Assembly: GCA_026545225.1 (NCBI GenBank)
Contig: CM048853.1
Coordinates: 51,199,755-51,263,754 of the forward strand
Length of the DNA stretch: 64,000 nucleotides
Source: Cornus controversa
Lineage: Eukaryota; Streptophyta; Magnoliopsida; Cornales; Cornaceae
Reading direction: 5' to 3'
Of the stretch, positions 24,018 through 36,500 are shown one piece after another (the stretch's first letter is position 1; each line of letters opens with the position of its first letter). Under the pieces are notes generated by a model. It made no database searches. It saw nothing but the letters and a program-made list of their open reading frames with translations, and was not told the origin of the DNA. A program made the position numbers and the translations under genes.

Positions 24018-25496
24018 AATTTCTCTCACTTCAAGTCTCGCGCTATATCGAGCTTGTCACGTATCTAAAGTAGAACTTGAACTATTTAATTTTTGCAAAG
24101 GCTTTTTTTTTTTTTTGCGAAAATCCAATTACAAAGAGGATGTCTTCTTTGTTAAGTTGAATTGGAGTCTTGAAAACCTTATTACAAATAGGATTTGTTT
24201 TTTCCTTGTCTAAATAGAATTGAAAACTTGAGAATCTTAGGAAAATCTCTTTCGTTATGACCTAGCATTCAATATTAACCCATCAATTGATATATGCTTT
24301 CTTTGAGTAAGTTCGGAGAAGTGCTTGAGTATATTGATGGAGCGCTAATATCAGTTTCTAATTAAACCATCTTTATTTTTCATTATTTTAGGAAACTTAG
24401 TGACTTTTTCAATTACTATTAAATAAGATTGAGGTGAAATGACAAAAATGGGCATGCAGTTTCTTAAAATTAGAGAATTTTATATAGGTGCAAAAATTTT
24501 CTATATTGGTCAGAGATTTATAATTAACATTCCTCAAATCGTAATGGACCAGAGATGATAATCAACAAAACCAGAAAGCTGTTTAATTTTGTATTGCGTT
24601 CACAAACATATGCATACGTATAAACAAGTGTTTAAAGGGAATTTACAATGGTGGGCCAAGAGGCCTAATTACAAAAGTGTTGTTGCTGCCAAGTAAAAGT
24701 GCTGCTGCACAAGAAAGAGGACCATACAAAGAAGTGTGTGAGGCCATGAAGAGTACGTAGTTTTATATGCTTAATTTAAGCTAGAGAAGAAATAGAATGA
24801 ACAAAAAATCTTGCATGCAACGTAAAAAAAAGAAGAAAAACGGTACACAGACAATTTGCACTGGAAGAAATGAAAAACTAATGATGCTAATTGTGTTTCA
24901 CGTATTTAAAACCGTTGGCATCGAGAACGAAATTCTTTGATTTTTTTTTTAAATTACTTATTTTTGTCATTTCACTTCATTGATATTTAATGGTAATTAA
25001 AAAAAATAGTAAGTTAACTAAAATAGTGAAAGGAAACGCTAGGCAATAATTAATAGTGTACGGACTTGTTAACATATATATATATATATATAAGAGATTA
25101 TTTACAAAACTCTAAGGTTATAGAATACAAATCAGTCTACTCATGAAGGAAGAGAATTAGAAGAGATTGGGAGAACTTGCAAAATTATAAGTAAGTGATA
25201 TTTAAATGTTTTATAATAATTGACATGTTTCTGGTATAGTATTTACAAGTAAATCTTATCATAATTTTTGGGTTATTGTTAATGCTATAATGAAATCGAT
25301 TTGAATATATCTAACATGAGACTTATATTGGATGATTAAGAATAAATCGATATATATTTATGTATAACACATATCGGTGAATGTAAATATGTTAAAATAA
25401 ACAATAATTGGGATACAGATGTGCGTGTGTGTACCTGCTGGACCCTAAACTTTAAACTAATCTTGGTTCATTAAAGAACACGTGGTAAATATATAT
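24018..25496. other. Intergenic, nothing recognised
   Basis: AT-rich sequence with a (TA)n tract at about 25074-25092. I see no coding domain, RNA gene or defined element between the LTR-like segment and the right inverted-repeat arm. Confidence 0.5.
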
Positions 25497-26169
25497 ATGT
25501 AAAATATATATATAGGTTTAAAACTATTGAAGTATTTCTAATGGTTGAAACATGAATCTGGTATGGCTTATTTCATGGATTGGAGGAGCACTATGAATCT
25601 TATGATTGAACACTTTGAATAGCTATATGGGGCATTTAAAAATTCAAGAATTATAACCTCTGATTTTAGTATGAACCGTAACTAATAGGTTTAGGCGTAG
25701 AGGTTGCATATACCTTGAAGACAACTTATTACTGTCAAGGGATTAACTTAGATAAGGAACCTATAGATGTATTGGAATTCCAATATTTTGATTAAGGTTA
25801 GATTTTGTAGTAAAAGAGATTGGAATCATAATATAGTGCTCGGGTTAGTGTTTGGGCTTGAATTCAAAGTGGGAAGAAGGCCCAATTGTGCGTGTAGACT
25901 GTGATGTGGGTGGTTGGCCTCGGGTTGGTCTGGTTGTGGTCCACTTACTAGGATTGAGATGAGGGGTTCGTTTCTGGGTATATTCGAATTAAATATATAT
26001 AATTATTTAATATTTAAAATTAAGAAAAAAATAAGAAAAATTATCTATAAAACCCAAAAAAATTTGAAGAATTGTAATTAAATATTATTTCCTTAATTGA
26101 GACAAGATACACTTAGATTAGTTAGTGGTTTATAATTAGTTCAAGAAGTAACACTTTTTGATACAAAAG

Positions 26170-28583
26170 GCCAAGAGATTGTGTTGTGGTATTTAAGGTC
26201 CATCCACCTCCTTCTAGTTAGTACCCTTTTGGGCCTAAATGTACCTAGTTGTGAGGTGTGTTGGGTTCCCCTTATCTGTCTCCCCCTTCCCCCATTTGCC
26301 TTGCTAAAATAAAAAAAACACCGTCGACTGTCAAAAGTTATCTCACATCGAACAGATGTGGAGTTATGTTATGATATTTAAGTTCCATCCACCTCCTTCT
26401 AGTTAGTGCCCTTTTGGGCCTAAAGGTACCTAGTTGTGAGGTGTGTTGGGTTCCCCTTATCTGTCTCCCCCTTCCCTCATTTGCCTTGTTAAAACAAAAA
26501 AAATACCGACGAGTGTCAAAAGTTATCCCACATCGAACAGATGTGGAGTTGTGTTGTGGTATTTAAGGTCCATCCACCTCCTTCTAGTTAGTGCCCTTTT
26601 GGGCCTAAAGGTACCTAGTTGTGAGGAGTGTTGGGTTCCCCTTATCTGCCTCCCCTTCCCTTATTTGCCTTGCTAAAACAAAAAAAATACCGTCGAGTGT
26701 CAAAAGTTGTCCCACATCGAACAGATGTGGAGTTGTGTTGTGGTATTTAAGGTCCATCCACCTCCTTCTAGTTAGTGCCCTTTTGGGCCTAAAGGTACCT
26801 AGTTGTGAGGTGTGTTGGGTTCCCTTTATCTGTCTCCCCTTCCTTTATTTGCCTTGCTAAAACAAAAAAAATACCGTCGAGTGTCAAAACTTCTCTTATT
26901 TGCCTTGCTAAAACAAAAAAAAACACCGTCGAGTGTCAAAAGTTGTCCCACATCGAACAGATGTGGAGTTGTGTTGTGGTATTTAAGGTACATCCACCTC
27001 CTTCTAGTTAGTGCCCTTTTGGGCCTAAAGGTACATAGTTGTGAGGTGTGTTGGGTTCCCCTTATTTGCCTCCCCCCTTCCCCCATTTACATTGTTAAAA
27101 CAAAAAAAATACCGTCGAGTGTCAAAAGTGTGTTGGGTTCCCCTTATCTGCCTCCCCCCTTCCCCCATTTACATTGTTAAAACAAAAAAAATACCGTCGA
27201 GTGTCAAAAGTTGTCCCACATCGAACAGATGTGGAGTTGTGTTGTGGTATTTAAGGTTCATCCACCTCCTTCTAGTTAGTACCCTTTTGGGCCTAAATGT
27301 ACCTAGTTGTGAGGTGTGTTGGGTTCCCCTTATCTGCCTCCCCCTTCCCCCATTTGCCTTGCTAAAACAAAAAAAATACCGTCGAGTGTCAAAAGTTGTC
27401 CCACATCGAACAGATGTGGAGTTGTGTTGTGGTATTTAAGGTCCATCCACCTCCTTCTAGTTAATGCCCTTTTGGGCCTAAAGGTACCTAGTTGTGAGGT
27501 ATGTTGGGTTCCCCTTATCTGCCTTCACCTCCTTCTAGTTAGTGCCCTTTTGGGCCTAAAGGTACCTAATTGTGAGGTGTGTTGGGTTCCCCTTATCTGC
27601 CTCCCCCTTCCCCCATTTGCCTTGCTAAAACAAAAAAAATACTGTCGAATGTCAAAAGTTGTCCCACATCGAGCAAATTTGGAGTTGTGTTGTGGCATTT
27701 AAGGTCCATTCACCTCCTTCTAGTTAGTGCCCTTTTGGGCTTAAAGGTACCTAGTTGTGAGGTGTGTTGGGTTCCCCTTATCTGCCTCTCCCTTCCCCCA
27801 TTTGTCTTGCTAAAACAAAAAAAATACCGTCAAGTGTCAAAAGTTGTCAAAAGTTGTCCCACATCGAACAGATGTGGAGTTGTGTTGTGGTATTTAAGGT
27901 CCATCCACCTCCTTCTAGTTAGTGCCCTTTTGGGCCTAAAGGTACCTAGTTGTGAGGTGTGTTAGGTTCCCCTTATCTGCCTCCCCCTTCCCCCATTTGC
28001 CTTGCTAAAACAAAAAAAACACCATCGAGTGTCAAAAGTTGTCCCACATCGAACAGATGTGGAGTTGTGTTGTGGTATTTAAGGTCCATCCACCTCCTTC
28101 TAGTTAGTGCCCTTTTGGGCCTAAAGGTACCTACTTGTGAGGTGTGTTGGGCTTCCCTTATCTGCCTTCCCCTTCCCCCATTTGCCTTGTTAAAACAAAA
28201 AAAAACACCGTCGAGTGTCAAAAGTTGTCCCACATCGAACAGATGTGGAGTTGTGTTGTGGTATTTAAGGTACATCCACCTCCTTCTAGTTAGTGTCCTT
28301 TTGGGCCTAAAGGTACCTAATTGTGAGGTGTGTTGGGTTCCATTTATCTGCCTCCCCCTTCCCTCATTTGCCTTGCTAAAACAAAAAAAAACACCGTCGA
28401 GTGTCAAAAGTTGTCCCACATTGAACAAATGCGGAGTTGTGTTGTAGTATTTAAGGTCAATCCACCTCCTTCTAATTAGTGCCCTTTTTGGCCTAAAGGT
28501 ACCTAGTTGTGAGGTGTGTTGGGTTCCCCTTATCTGCCTCCCCCTTCCCCCATATGCCTTGCTAAAACAAAAAAAAAAATACT
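26170..28583 (+). repeat. Satellite array, about 13 units of ~185 bp
   Basis: The unit holds GTCCCACATCG, a hairpin CCACATC-GAACA-GATGTGG, TATTTAAGG, CCACCTCCTTCTAG, a CCCTTTTGGGCC palindrome, a C-rich tract CCCCCTTCCCCCATTTGCC, and ACAAAAAAAATACCGTCGAG. CCACCTCCTTCTAG recurs near 26203, 26388, 26572, 26756, 26992, 27260, 27446, 27527, 27711, 27903, 28090, 28277 and 28463. Most spacings are 184-192 bp, and three are irregular through partial duplications. The array interrupts the right arm. Long open frames run through it because stops are rare in the unit; the products are repeat translations, not genes. GTCCCACATCG equals the plant snRNA upstream element, and TATTTAAGG follows 24 bases later. 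Confidence 0.9.
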
Positions 28584-28671
28584 CTTAGTTGGTTAGACAT
28601 TCATATTTTATGAAGAAAGCACGTGATGGTTTAGAGATTTTTAGTTATACTATTTTTGCTATTTTAGTGTA

Positions 28672-29174
28672 GGGTAAAGTGCAAAAAATACTCACACTAT
28701 ATACAAAATGTGCAGAAAATTCCGTGCACTTTATTATGTGTATATAACCTCTTTGCATTTTTACAATATGTGCGAACACCCCCTTCAATCAAATTTCCTT
28801 TTTAAATGATCAAAATATCCCTCACAACCTTTAAAACCATTGTGTAATGTTCGAATGCAATATTTCCTTTTCTTATTTTTATATTAACTAAAAATATATT
28901 TTAATTATTTTATTATTTCATATGGGCTCGATGAGTGAAAATAAGGGATTGTTCGCACATTTTTTAAATAAATAAGAAATTAATATTCGGATAAGTCTTT
29001 TTTGAACATCCAAACATGTCACTAGAGTGTAAGGGTGTTTTAGACTTTTTAGTTGTTAAATTGACAAAATATCCTTATTTGCACATTTTGTAAACAGTGA
29101 GGGGGATTTTTTGCACTGCAAGGGGATATTTGCACATTTGGCATATAGTGAGAGATTTTTTTTGCATTATATCC
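28672..29174. mobile_element. MITE (503 bp) in the right arm
   Basis: The ends GGGTAAAGTGCAAAAAATAC and, inverted, GGATATAATGCAAAAAAAATC pair over about 50 bp, including ACTATAT and AAATGTGCA. Flanks TTTAGTGTA (28663-28671) and TTTAGTGAG (29175-29183) are a degraded 9-bp duplication. The left arm at about 1820 shows the empty site. It is non-coding and Mutator-like by duplication length. Confidence 0.8.
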
Positions 29175-29735
29175 TTTAGTGAGTGTATCTTTTAGCATGA
29201 GTGATCATGTAAGAATAGCCATGTGATAGAGATTGAATTTTATTAGTTGATATTGGAATATTGTGGATTTTATTATAATGAGTGATATTTTAATTAGTGA
29301 TATGATTTATTTGATATTGTGGTAGATGAATTTGAAAGTTAAATCACTTGTAATTGGTTAGACAATGATATTTTGTAGGTAAAGCAAGTGATGGTTTGGA
29401 GAATTTTAGTTATTCTATTTTTGTTATTTTAGTGTGTTTGTTAGCTTGAGTGATCATGTAAGCAAGAATAGTCATGTGATAGAGATTGAATTTTATTAGT
29501 TGATATGGAATATTGTGGATTTTATTATAATGAATGTTATTTTAACCGGTGATATGATTTATTTGATATTGTGATAGATGAATTTTAAAGTTGAATAAAT
29601 GTGATGCACTAAATTTAAGTATTTGATTAGATGTTTCTGTGTTTAAATTTTATTTACAATTTGTTAAAATTAGAATCCCCAATTATTTTTTTCAGATGTT
29701 GTATTGCAGTGGATATTTTTGGCTAATACAAAATT

Positions 29736-29778
<43 letters not shown>

Positions 29779-31376
29779 ATTTCATACTAATTAATATGTT
29801 TATTTAGCATGGAAAACTTAATGAAAAAAAACACGACTTGAATGTTTAGGTTAGATAAGCCACGAGCATTTATGTCAAAACGAATCACAAGTGTGGTGTG
29901 CATGTGTTTATATGATTTTTCTTTTTCTGGTAAATTGTATATGTCAATTTCCATTCCATAATCCATATCTCTCAAATCTTTTGTAAAATCTTTTTCTATA
30001 TTCATTTTTATTGGATAATTAATACATTATTTTAGTCCTAATTAATGTTATTTATAATACTATATTAAATATTAGAAAATTTTCTTTTAAAATTCTTACC
30101 TAAGGCCTCAACTTTTTTCAAGCTGACCCTGGTAAGTAACGAAGAAGGGAAGAATCTATTCTTCTTTTTTTTTTTTTTTTTTTATTAAATTGCAAACGGG
30201 CCACTTGTAGCTGGTGGAGCACATGGTCAATTTCATTGCAAATGGAATAAAAAATTGAGGAAAAACATCTTATTTTCAGTTTAATGTAGTGTGTTTGAAG
30301 AACATTAGTTGTCTACTGCTTTCATGGCTAATCATATGAGGAATACCGATTGGCCTCACTATCCTTGGATTCAAAATGCAAGTAGTTTGAGAAATTATTT
30401 GGTCACATTCTCTCTCTCAATTTACCAAATCTCGTCATAAGAGCAGTCATTGAATGGTCATGAGAGTAGTGATACTTGGTCAAAATTTGGATGAAATAGC
30501 ATTTGATTTATGTTAAATTATTTATTTTCCTATTTCATAATTAATATGCCCCTTTCTTCACTAACAAAAACTATTATCCAAATCAATGTTCTTTAAATGT
30601 ATCTCACGAATCATGTTTTCAAATTATAGGAAAATTATACTTGTATTTCTCATCACTCAACATATCAGAACCAGAATAATTTGGTTTGTCACGTTTGTGG
30701 TAATATGGTAGGTATTTTTTGCTGTTACAAAAATTATACTAAATGTATCTCATGAATCATGTTTTCTAATTATAGGAAAACTTAAACATTTCTCTTGGTT
30801 CAACGTATCAGGACCAAATCATTTGGATTGCTTCGTTTGCGGTATAAAGGTGAGTATTTTTTCCTGTTACAAAAATTATAATATTTTGGTAATATGATAT
30901 TGGAACGACATTTTTGTATACTTGCATTTGACTTGATTTTTTTAATTTATAATACAATGACAAAAAAAAAAAAAAATTCGAAAGTAAATTGTAAGAATAC
31001 TTTTTAGAATAATAGTGAATTGTGAGAGCCCTTTAAAGAGGATTTTGTCATTTTAATTGTATTATTTTCAAATACAAAAAACTATATATAACAAGTGGAG
31101 TGCAAGTCTAAATATTATTCACCACTATTTCCTCAATCCTAAATTAACAGAATATTTTGCCTTTTTTAGATAATTAAAAAGTTTTTCTTTTCTTTCTCGA
31201 TTTTGAAATTGCTGTGAACTTTCGTATAGTATTTGAATCAATGACACTTGCGGTATGGAGAAAATTAATTAATTTAGAAAATTTAACACAAAATATACAC
31301 ATTTATGAATTTTACAATAATTTTATTGTAGAAGCCAGGTTCTCAAATGTCTCAGCTTAAATTCTGGAACCATTCT

Positions 31377-31725
31377 TGATAGAGTGGTTGACTAAAAGGA
31401 TGAAATGTGTAGCGTAAATGATGGACCTAAGCTGATATGGACAAAAAGTCTATTTTTACCAGGACTTCTCTATCTCCAAGAGGCAGTCTCTTACTATGAC
31501 ACGGTTTCGTTTTCACTGCTATAAATACAGGGGCGATTCATATGCCAGGTACGCAAAAAAGACCCTCTGAGTTCCTTTACATCCTTGGAAACACCATTCC
31601 GATTTCTAACTTGATCGTTGGAGCGTAGTCGGCCGGCACTGCACCGGTGCCCTTTCGATTACTCTTCTCTTGTTTTTTTCACAGGTTGGCGTTTGACCAG
31701 ATCGGGGCAGATTTTTGCATCATCA
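31377..31725 (+). repeat. 5' LTR of the Gypsy element
   Basis: The 349-bp LTR starts TGATAGAGTGG and ends TTTGCATCATCA. It contains a TATA box in GCTATAAATACAGG near 31520. It aligns over its whole length with 40795-41143. Confidence 0.92.
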
Positions 31726-31785
31726 GTTGGCGTCGTCTGTGGGAAACCAACCCACGATCTGTCCTATCCAAAGCATACACGAAGC

Positions 31786-33525
31786 ATGATGCACCTTCGA
31801 TCTGGATTGGAGACCACGGCCATACAGGATCCCCCTGTTGGCCAAGGTCCTCCGGTACATGACCTACCTGGCCAAGGCAACCCCCCGGTCGCTCAGAATT
31901 TTCCCATCGGTACTGACCCCCCAAATGCACAGGACCCGGCAGTCGATCCGCCCGCGGGACATGGAGGTACGCAGCCCCTTAGACAGACGGACTTCATGGG
32001 GGCTCACCCTGAAGTCCCAAACGACCAAGGGCGTGTCGCAGCGTTGGAGCACCAGGTCCAGAACTTAAACCAAAGTCTGGTCCAACTGCTCCAACAAAAT
32101 GCGGCGATTCTGCAACGCCTCCCTCCTGCGGTGCCGATGCCGCCACCAAGTTACGTAAGGACTATTGATCCCGAGGAGGATGGCGTTCAGAGAAAAAGTG
32201 AAGTACCAACGGAGGACGCGGCCCAGAGTCACGTAAGAGGCGGGACGAATCAAGGCCGTTTGGTCCCTCCTGAGAGAAGCCAACCCCATGGGGATTCAGC
32301 ATCCCTTGCTTACCACGATATAGAAATACAAGACCTGAGAGCCAGGGTAGAAAGTATGGCCCACGCCATAAGAGGAAAAGGTCCTGCCATGATAGAGGAT
32401 TTGGTCCAGCAAACCAACCTTCCTTTCTCTGCAGGGGTAATGAATTGTCCACTGCCCCTCAGGTTCAAGATGCCAACAGTGGAAAGCTTTGACGGGACTA
32501 AGGACCCGCTGGATCACCTAGAAACTTACAAGGCCTTAATGTATCTTCAGGCAGTACCCGACGAGATCATGTGCAGAGCCTTTCCCACTACATTGAAGGG
32601 CTCCGCCAGGTCTTGGTTCAATAGTTTAAAGCCAGCAACTGTCCGTTCCTTTAACGAGCTGAGCCAACTATTTGTTGGCAATTTCATTGCTGCCCGGAGA
32701 CACAGAAAACCCGCTACCTATCTCCTGAATGTAAGGCAAGCTAAAGGAGAATCGTTGCGGGACTATATCAATCGATTTAACAGAGAAATGTTACAAGTAG
32801 ATGCCTTGGATGACAAGGTGGCCGTTACGGCATTCATGGGAGGATTATTACCCTCTAAGTTCCTATATTCTGTTTCTAAGCATCCCCCTGAAAGCATGTC
32901 CGAATTACTTGTGAAGGCCCAGAAATACATGAATGCCGAGGATGCCCTTGATGCCCGCAGGGAAAAAGGTGACAGCGACAAAAAAGTGGACAGGAAGAGG
33001 GGACAACCGAGCAGAGAAGAACGAAACCACAAGTACAATAGAGCATCACAAGAACAAAGTGACAGGACTGTGCGCCGTGAAAAAGGGTTTAGTTTCACCC
33101 CGTTGAACGCTCCCATAGGCCAGATCCTCCTACACATCCAAGACGATCCGGCTGTGTCGTGGCCTCCGAAGTTGAGAACTGATCCTGCCAGGAGATCTCG
33201 TGACAAGTATTGTAGGTTCCATCGTGATCATGGCCATGATACCAATGAGTGCATAGATTTGAAAAGGCAGATTGAGAGTTTAATTCAAAGGGGCCAGTTG
33301 CGGAGGTTTGTGGCTGGTGGAGGACAGAGAACGCAGAATCAGACACAGGATATAAATGAGGGTCCGGCTCGCAAGAACCCCCCAGTAGGGGAAATTAGAG
33401 TCATCTCGAGAGGAGTAGCGGGGGCGGGGAGTCTAACGCCGCTCACAAAGCACATGTTAGGAAAGCAAGGAGTTTCTCTGAAGTCGGGGAGGCGAGCCAT
33501 TCGCCCGCCAAGTGCCTTCGATTGA
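31786..33525 (+). mobile_element. gag region of the Gypsy element
   Basis: One open frame encodes the structural protein of the particle. The likely start is the Met at 31786 (MMHLRSG), because the upstream part of the frame lies in the LTR and primer site. A proline-rich N-terminal third is followed by the Gag core (FDGTKDPLDHLETYKALMYL through SARSWFNSLKP and GESLRDYINRFNREML). The basic C-terminal part has the Tat-type knuckle CRFHRDHGHDTNEC. The frame ends with a 4-base overlap with the protease frame, which may reflect a family-type read-through arrangement. This part looks whole. Confidence 0.88.
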
Positions 33526-36500
33526 GCGACCAGGTCATAACTTTTTCAGAGGATGATGCCAAAAAAGTTCAGCAACCCCATGATGATGCCCTCGTCGTCA
33601 CATTAACCATCGCCAACTTCACAATTAGGCGGGTGTTAATCGACAGCAGTAGCTCTGCAGATATCCTCTTTGTAGATGCATTTGATCAGATGAAGATTAG
33701 AAGAAGCAAACTCAAGATCACTCAGTCGCCACTTGTGGGCTTCTCCGGAGAGAAACTCCTCCCCTTGGGCACAATTGACCTCCCGGTTACAGCTGGTTCA
33801 AGTCCCAGACAAGTCACCAAGATGGTGACTTTCTTTGTGGTGGATTGCCCAACCACGTATAATGTCATCCTGGGAAGGGCCACGTTGAATGCTATGAGAG
33901 CTGTGACCTCCACCTACCACCTCCTTGTCCGGTTCCCCACGGAGCATGGTGTCGGGGAATTGAGAGGAGATCAGATCACAGCCAGAGAATGTTATGCCAC
34001 CTCCTTAAGGGAGAGGAAGATGACAGAAACCCTAAACATTGAGGGACAGGAGATGGAGGAAAAAGAAGAGGTCCGTCATGCAGAACCGATGGAAGAATTA
34101 ATTGAGGTTAACTTGAATGAACAAGGCACGGGAAAAAAGGTGAGCTTGGGGTCATCACTCTCACCCACCTCCAGGGAGGAGATGGTGCGATTCCTCAGAG
34201 CAAACGAGGATGTGTTTGCATGGTCCCACGAGGATATGCCAGGGATTGATCCGAACATTGCCGTGCATCGACTGAACATCGACCCCATCGCCAAACCAGT
34301 GAGACAAAAACGGAGAGCCTTTGCCCCAGAAAGAAACGTGGCAATTTCCGAGGAGGTGGAGAAATTATTGAAGGCTAACTTTGTGCGAGAAACCAGTTAC
34401 CCAGACTGGCTGTCAAATGTGGTACTGGTTAAGAAATCTAATGGAAAGTGGCGCATGTGTGTCGACTTTACCGACCTGAATAAAGCTTGTCCGAAAGACA
34501 GCTTCCCCCTCCCCCGGATTGACATGCTCGTAGAAGGGACGACGGGGTATGAACGGCTCAGTTTTATGGATGCCTACTCAGGGTATAATCAAATTTCGAT
34601 GTGGCCGTCAGATCAGGAAATGACCTCCTTTATAACAGAAAGGGGATTATACTGCTACACGGTGATGCCATTCGGCCTAAAGAATGCCGACGCAAGCCGC
34701 GCAACATATCAAAGGTTGGTAAATAGAATGTTCAAGGAGTAAATTGGCAGAAACATGGAGGTGTATGTCGATGATATGCTTGTCAAAAGTCGGGAGGCTG
34801 CCAACCATTTGGTTGATTTACAGGAAACCTTTGATGTTCTTCGAAAGTACAGGATGAAGCTTAATCCGAGTAAGTGTGCTTTCGGAGTATCTTCAGGAAA
34901 GTTCTTGGGCTATCTGGTCAGCAAGAGGGGAATAGAGGTCAACCCTCAGAAGGTGCAAGCCATCCTGGATACGAGATCGCCCAGAACTATTAAAGAAGTC
35001 CAAAAGCTGACGGGTAAAGTGGCGGCGCTAAGCCGGTTGATTTCCCGTGCTACAGACAGGTGCCTCCCGTTCTTTCAAGTCCTCAAACGGGCCTTTGAGT
35101 GGACTCCAGAATGTGAGCAGGCCTTAAATGAGCTAAAACAATACCTCAGTTCACCCCCACTGCTGTCATGCGCGCGCGTAGGAGAGGAGTTGTACTTATA
35201 CTTAGCTGTCTCTCCTGCTGCAATTAGTTCCGCGCTGATACGAGAAGAAGAAGGAGTGCAAAGGCCAGTTTATTATACCAGCAGGATTCTCCGGGGGGCA
35301 GAAGAAAGGTATCCGTCCATAGAAAAATTGGCATTTGCCTTGGTCACTACGGCTAGGAAACTCAAGCCATATTTCCAAGCGCACACCATTGTAGTGTTAA
35401 CCGATCAACCCCTCCGACAAGTCCTCTTCAGGCCCGAAACCTCGGGACGACTGGTGAAATGGTCCATGGAGTTAGGAGAGTTTGACATTCGATACAAGCC
35501 TAGAACAGCAGTCAAAGGCCAAGTGCTGGCGGATTTCATAGCAGAATTTACATACCCCCAGGAAGATGAACAGATTCAGCAGGAAGAAGCAGAAAATACA
35601 GTCCATCAAAAAAGGGAGGGCCAAATGGACCCTGGGTGCACGTGGCAATTGTTTGTCGATGGATCATCCAACACACAAGCCAGTGGAGCAGGGATACTAA
35701 TCAGTTCTCCAGCAGGGGAAACCTTCAAATACGCCCTGCAATTCGGATTCAAGGCAACAAACAATGAAGCTGAATATGAAGCCTTGATTGTGGGGTTAAA
35801 ACTGGCTGATATCCTCAAGGTTAGACAACTAAAAACTCATACTAACTCCCAGTTAATTGCCCGGCAAGTCAGTTTGGAATACGAAGCAAAGGGAGCAAGG
35901 ATGAAATCTTACTTGCAAAAAGTACAAGAGCTGGTTACCCGCTTCCAGAGGTTTTCAATCACGCAGATCCCCCGTAGTGAAAACTCCAATGCCGATGCTC
36001 TCGCTCGGTTGGCTAAGGCACAAGAGGCCGCCCAAGGAGGGGTGCTTGTAGAGCCCATGGACCACCCGAGTATAATAGTAGCAACGTCGGGAGAAGTAAA
36101 CCAAGTCACACAGGGCATGGAATGGGCGGACCCAATAGCCAAGTACATAAACAATGGTGAGCTACCATCGGATAAAGCAGAAGCACACAGAACTAGGGTC
36201 AGGGCATCTAGGTACACCCTAATCGACGGAATCCTTTATAAACGGAGAGTTTCCTTACCTTACCTACGATGCGTGTCAGCAGAGGAAGCGCAGAGTGTTA
36301 TGAAGGAAATACATGAAGGGGAGTGCGGAAACCATGCAGGAGGCAGATCCTTGGCTCACAAGGCCATTAGGCAGGGGTACTATTGGCCTTCTATGCAGCG
36401 GGACGCGATGAACTTTGTCAAGAGGTGCGAAAAGTGCCAACGTTTCGCCAACATCCCGAGGCAGCCCCCGGAAGAGCTGACACCAATAATGGCCCCGTGG

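Larger units (their letters stand above)
25497..31140 (-). repeat. Right arm of the large inverted repeat
   Basis: This is the reverse-complement partner of 255-2455, with the same internal unit around GATATGATTTATTTGATATTG. It is longer than the left arm because it contains the satellite array (26170-28583), a MITE (28672-29174), an extra ~90 bp at 25563-25655, and a second copy of a ~140-bp unit at 30600-30880 (AAATGTATCTCATGAATCATG...). Scattered differences from the left arm show the arms are old. It ends close to the DA1-like relic at 31333. Confidence 0.75.

Noticed and set aside
26443-28447. Several long overlapping open frames on both strands
   Set aside because: They are translations of the ~185-bp satellite unit, repeated with the same peptide each time. 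The unit simply lacks stops in some frames.
26170-28583. A cluster of true snRNA genes
   Set aside because: The upstream element and TATA-like box are present, but no U1-U6 or U3 body follows in any unit, and a T run ends the region early.
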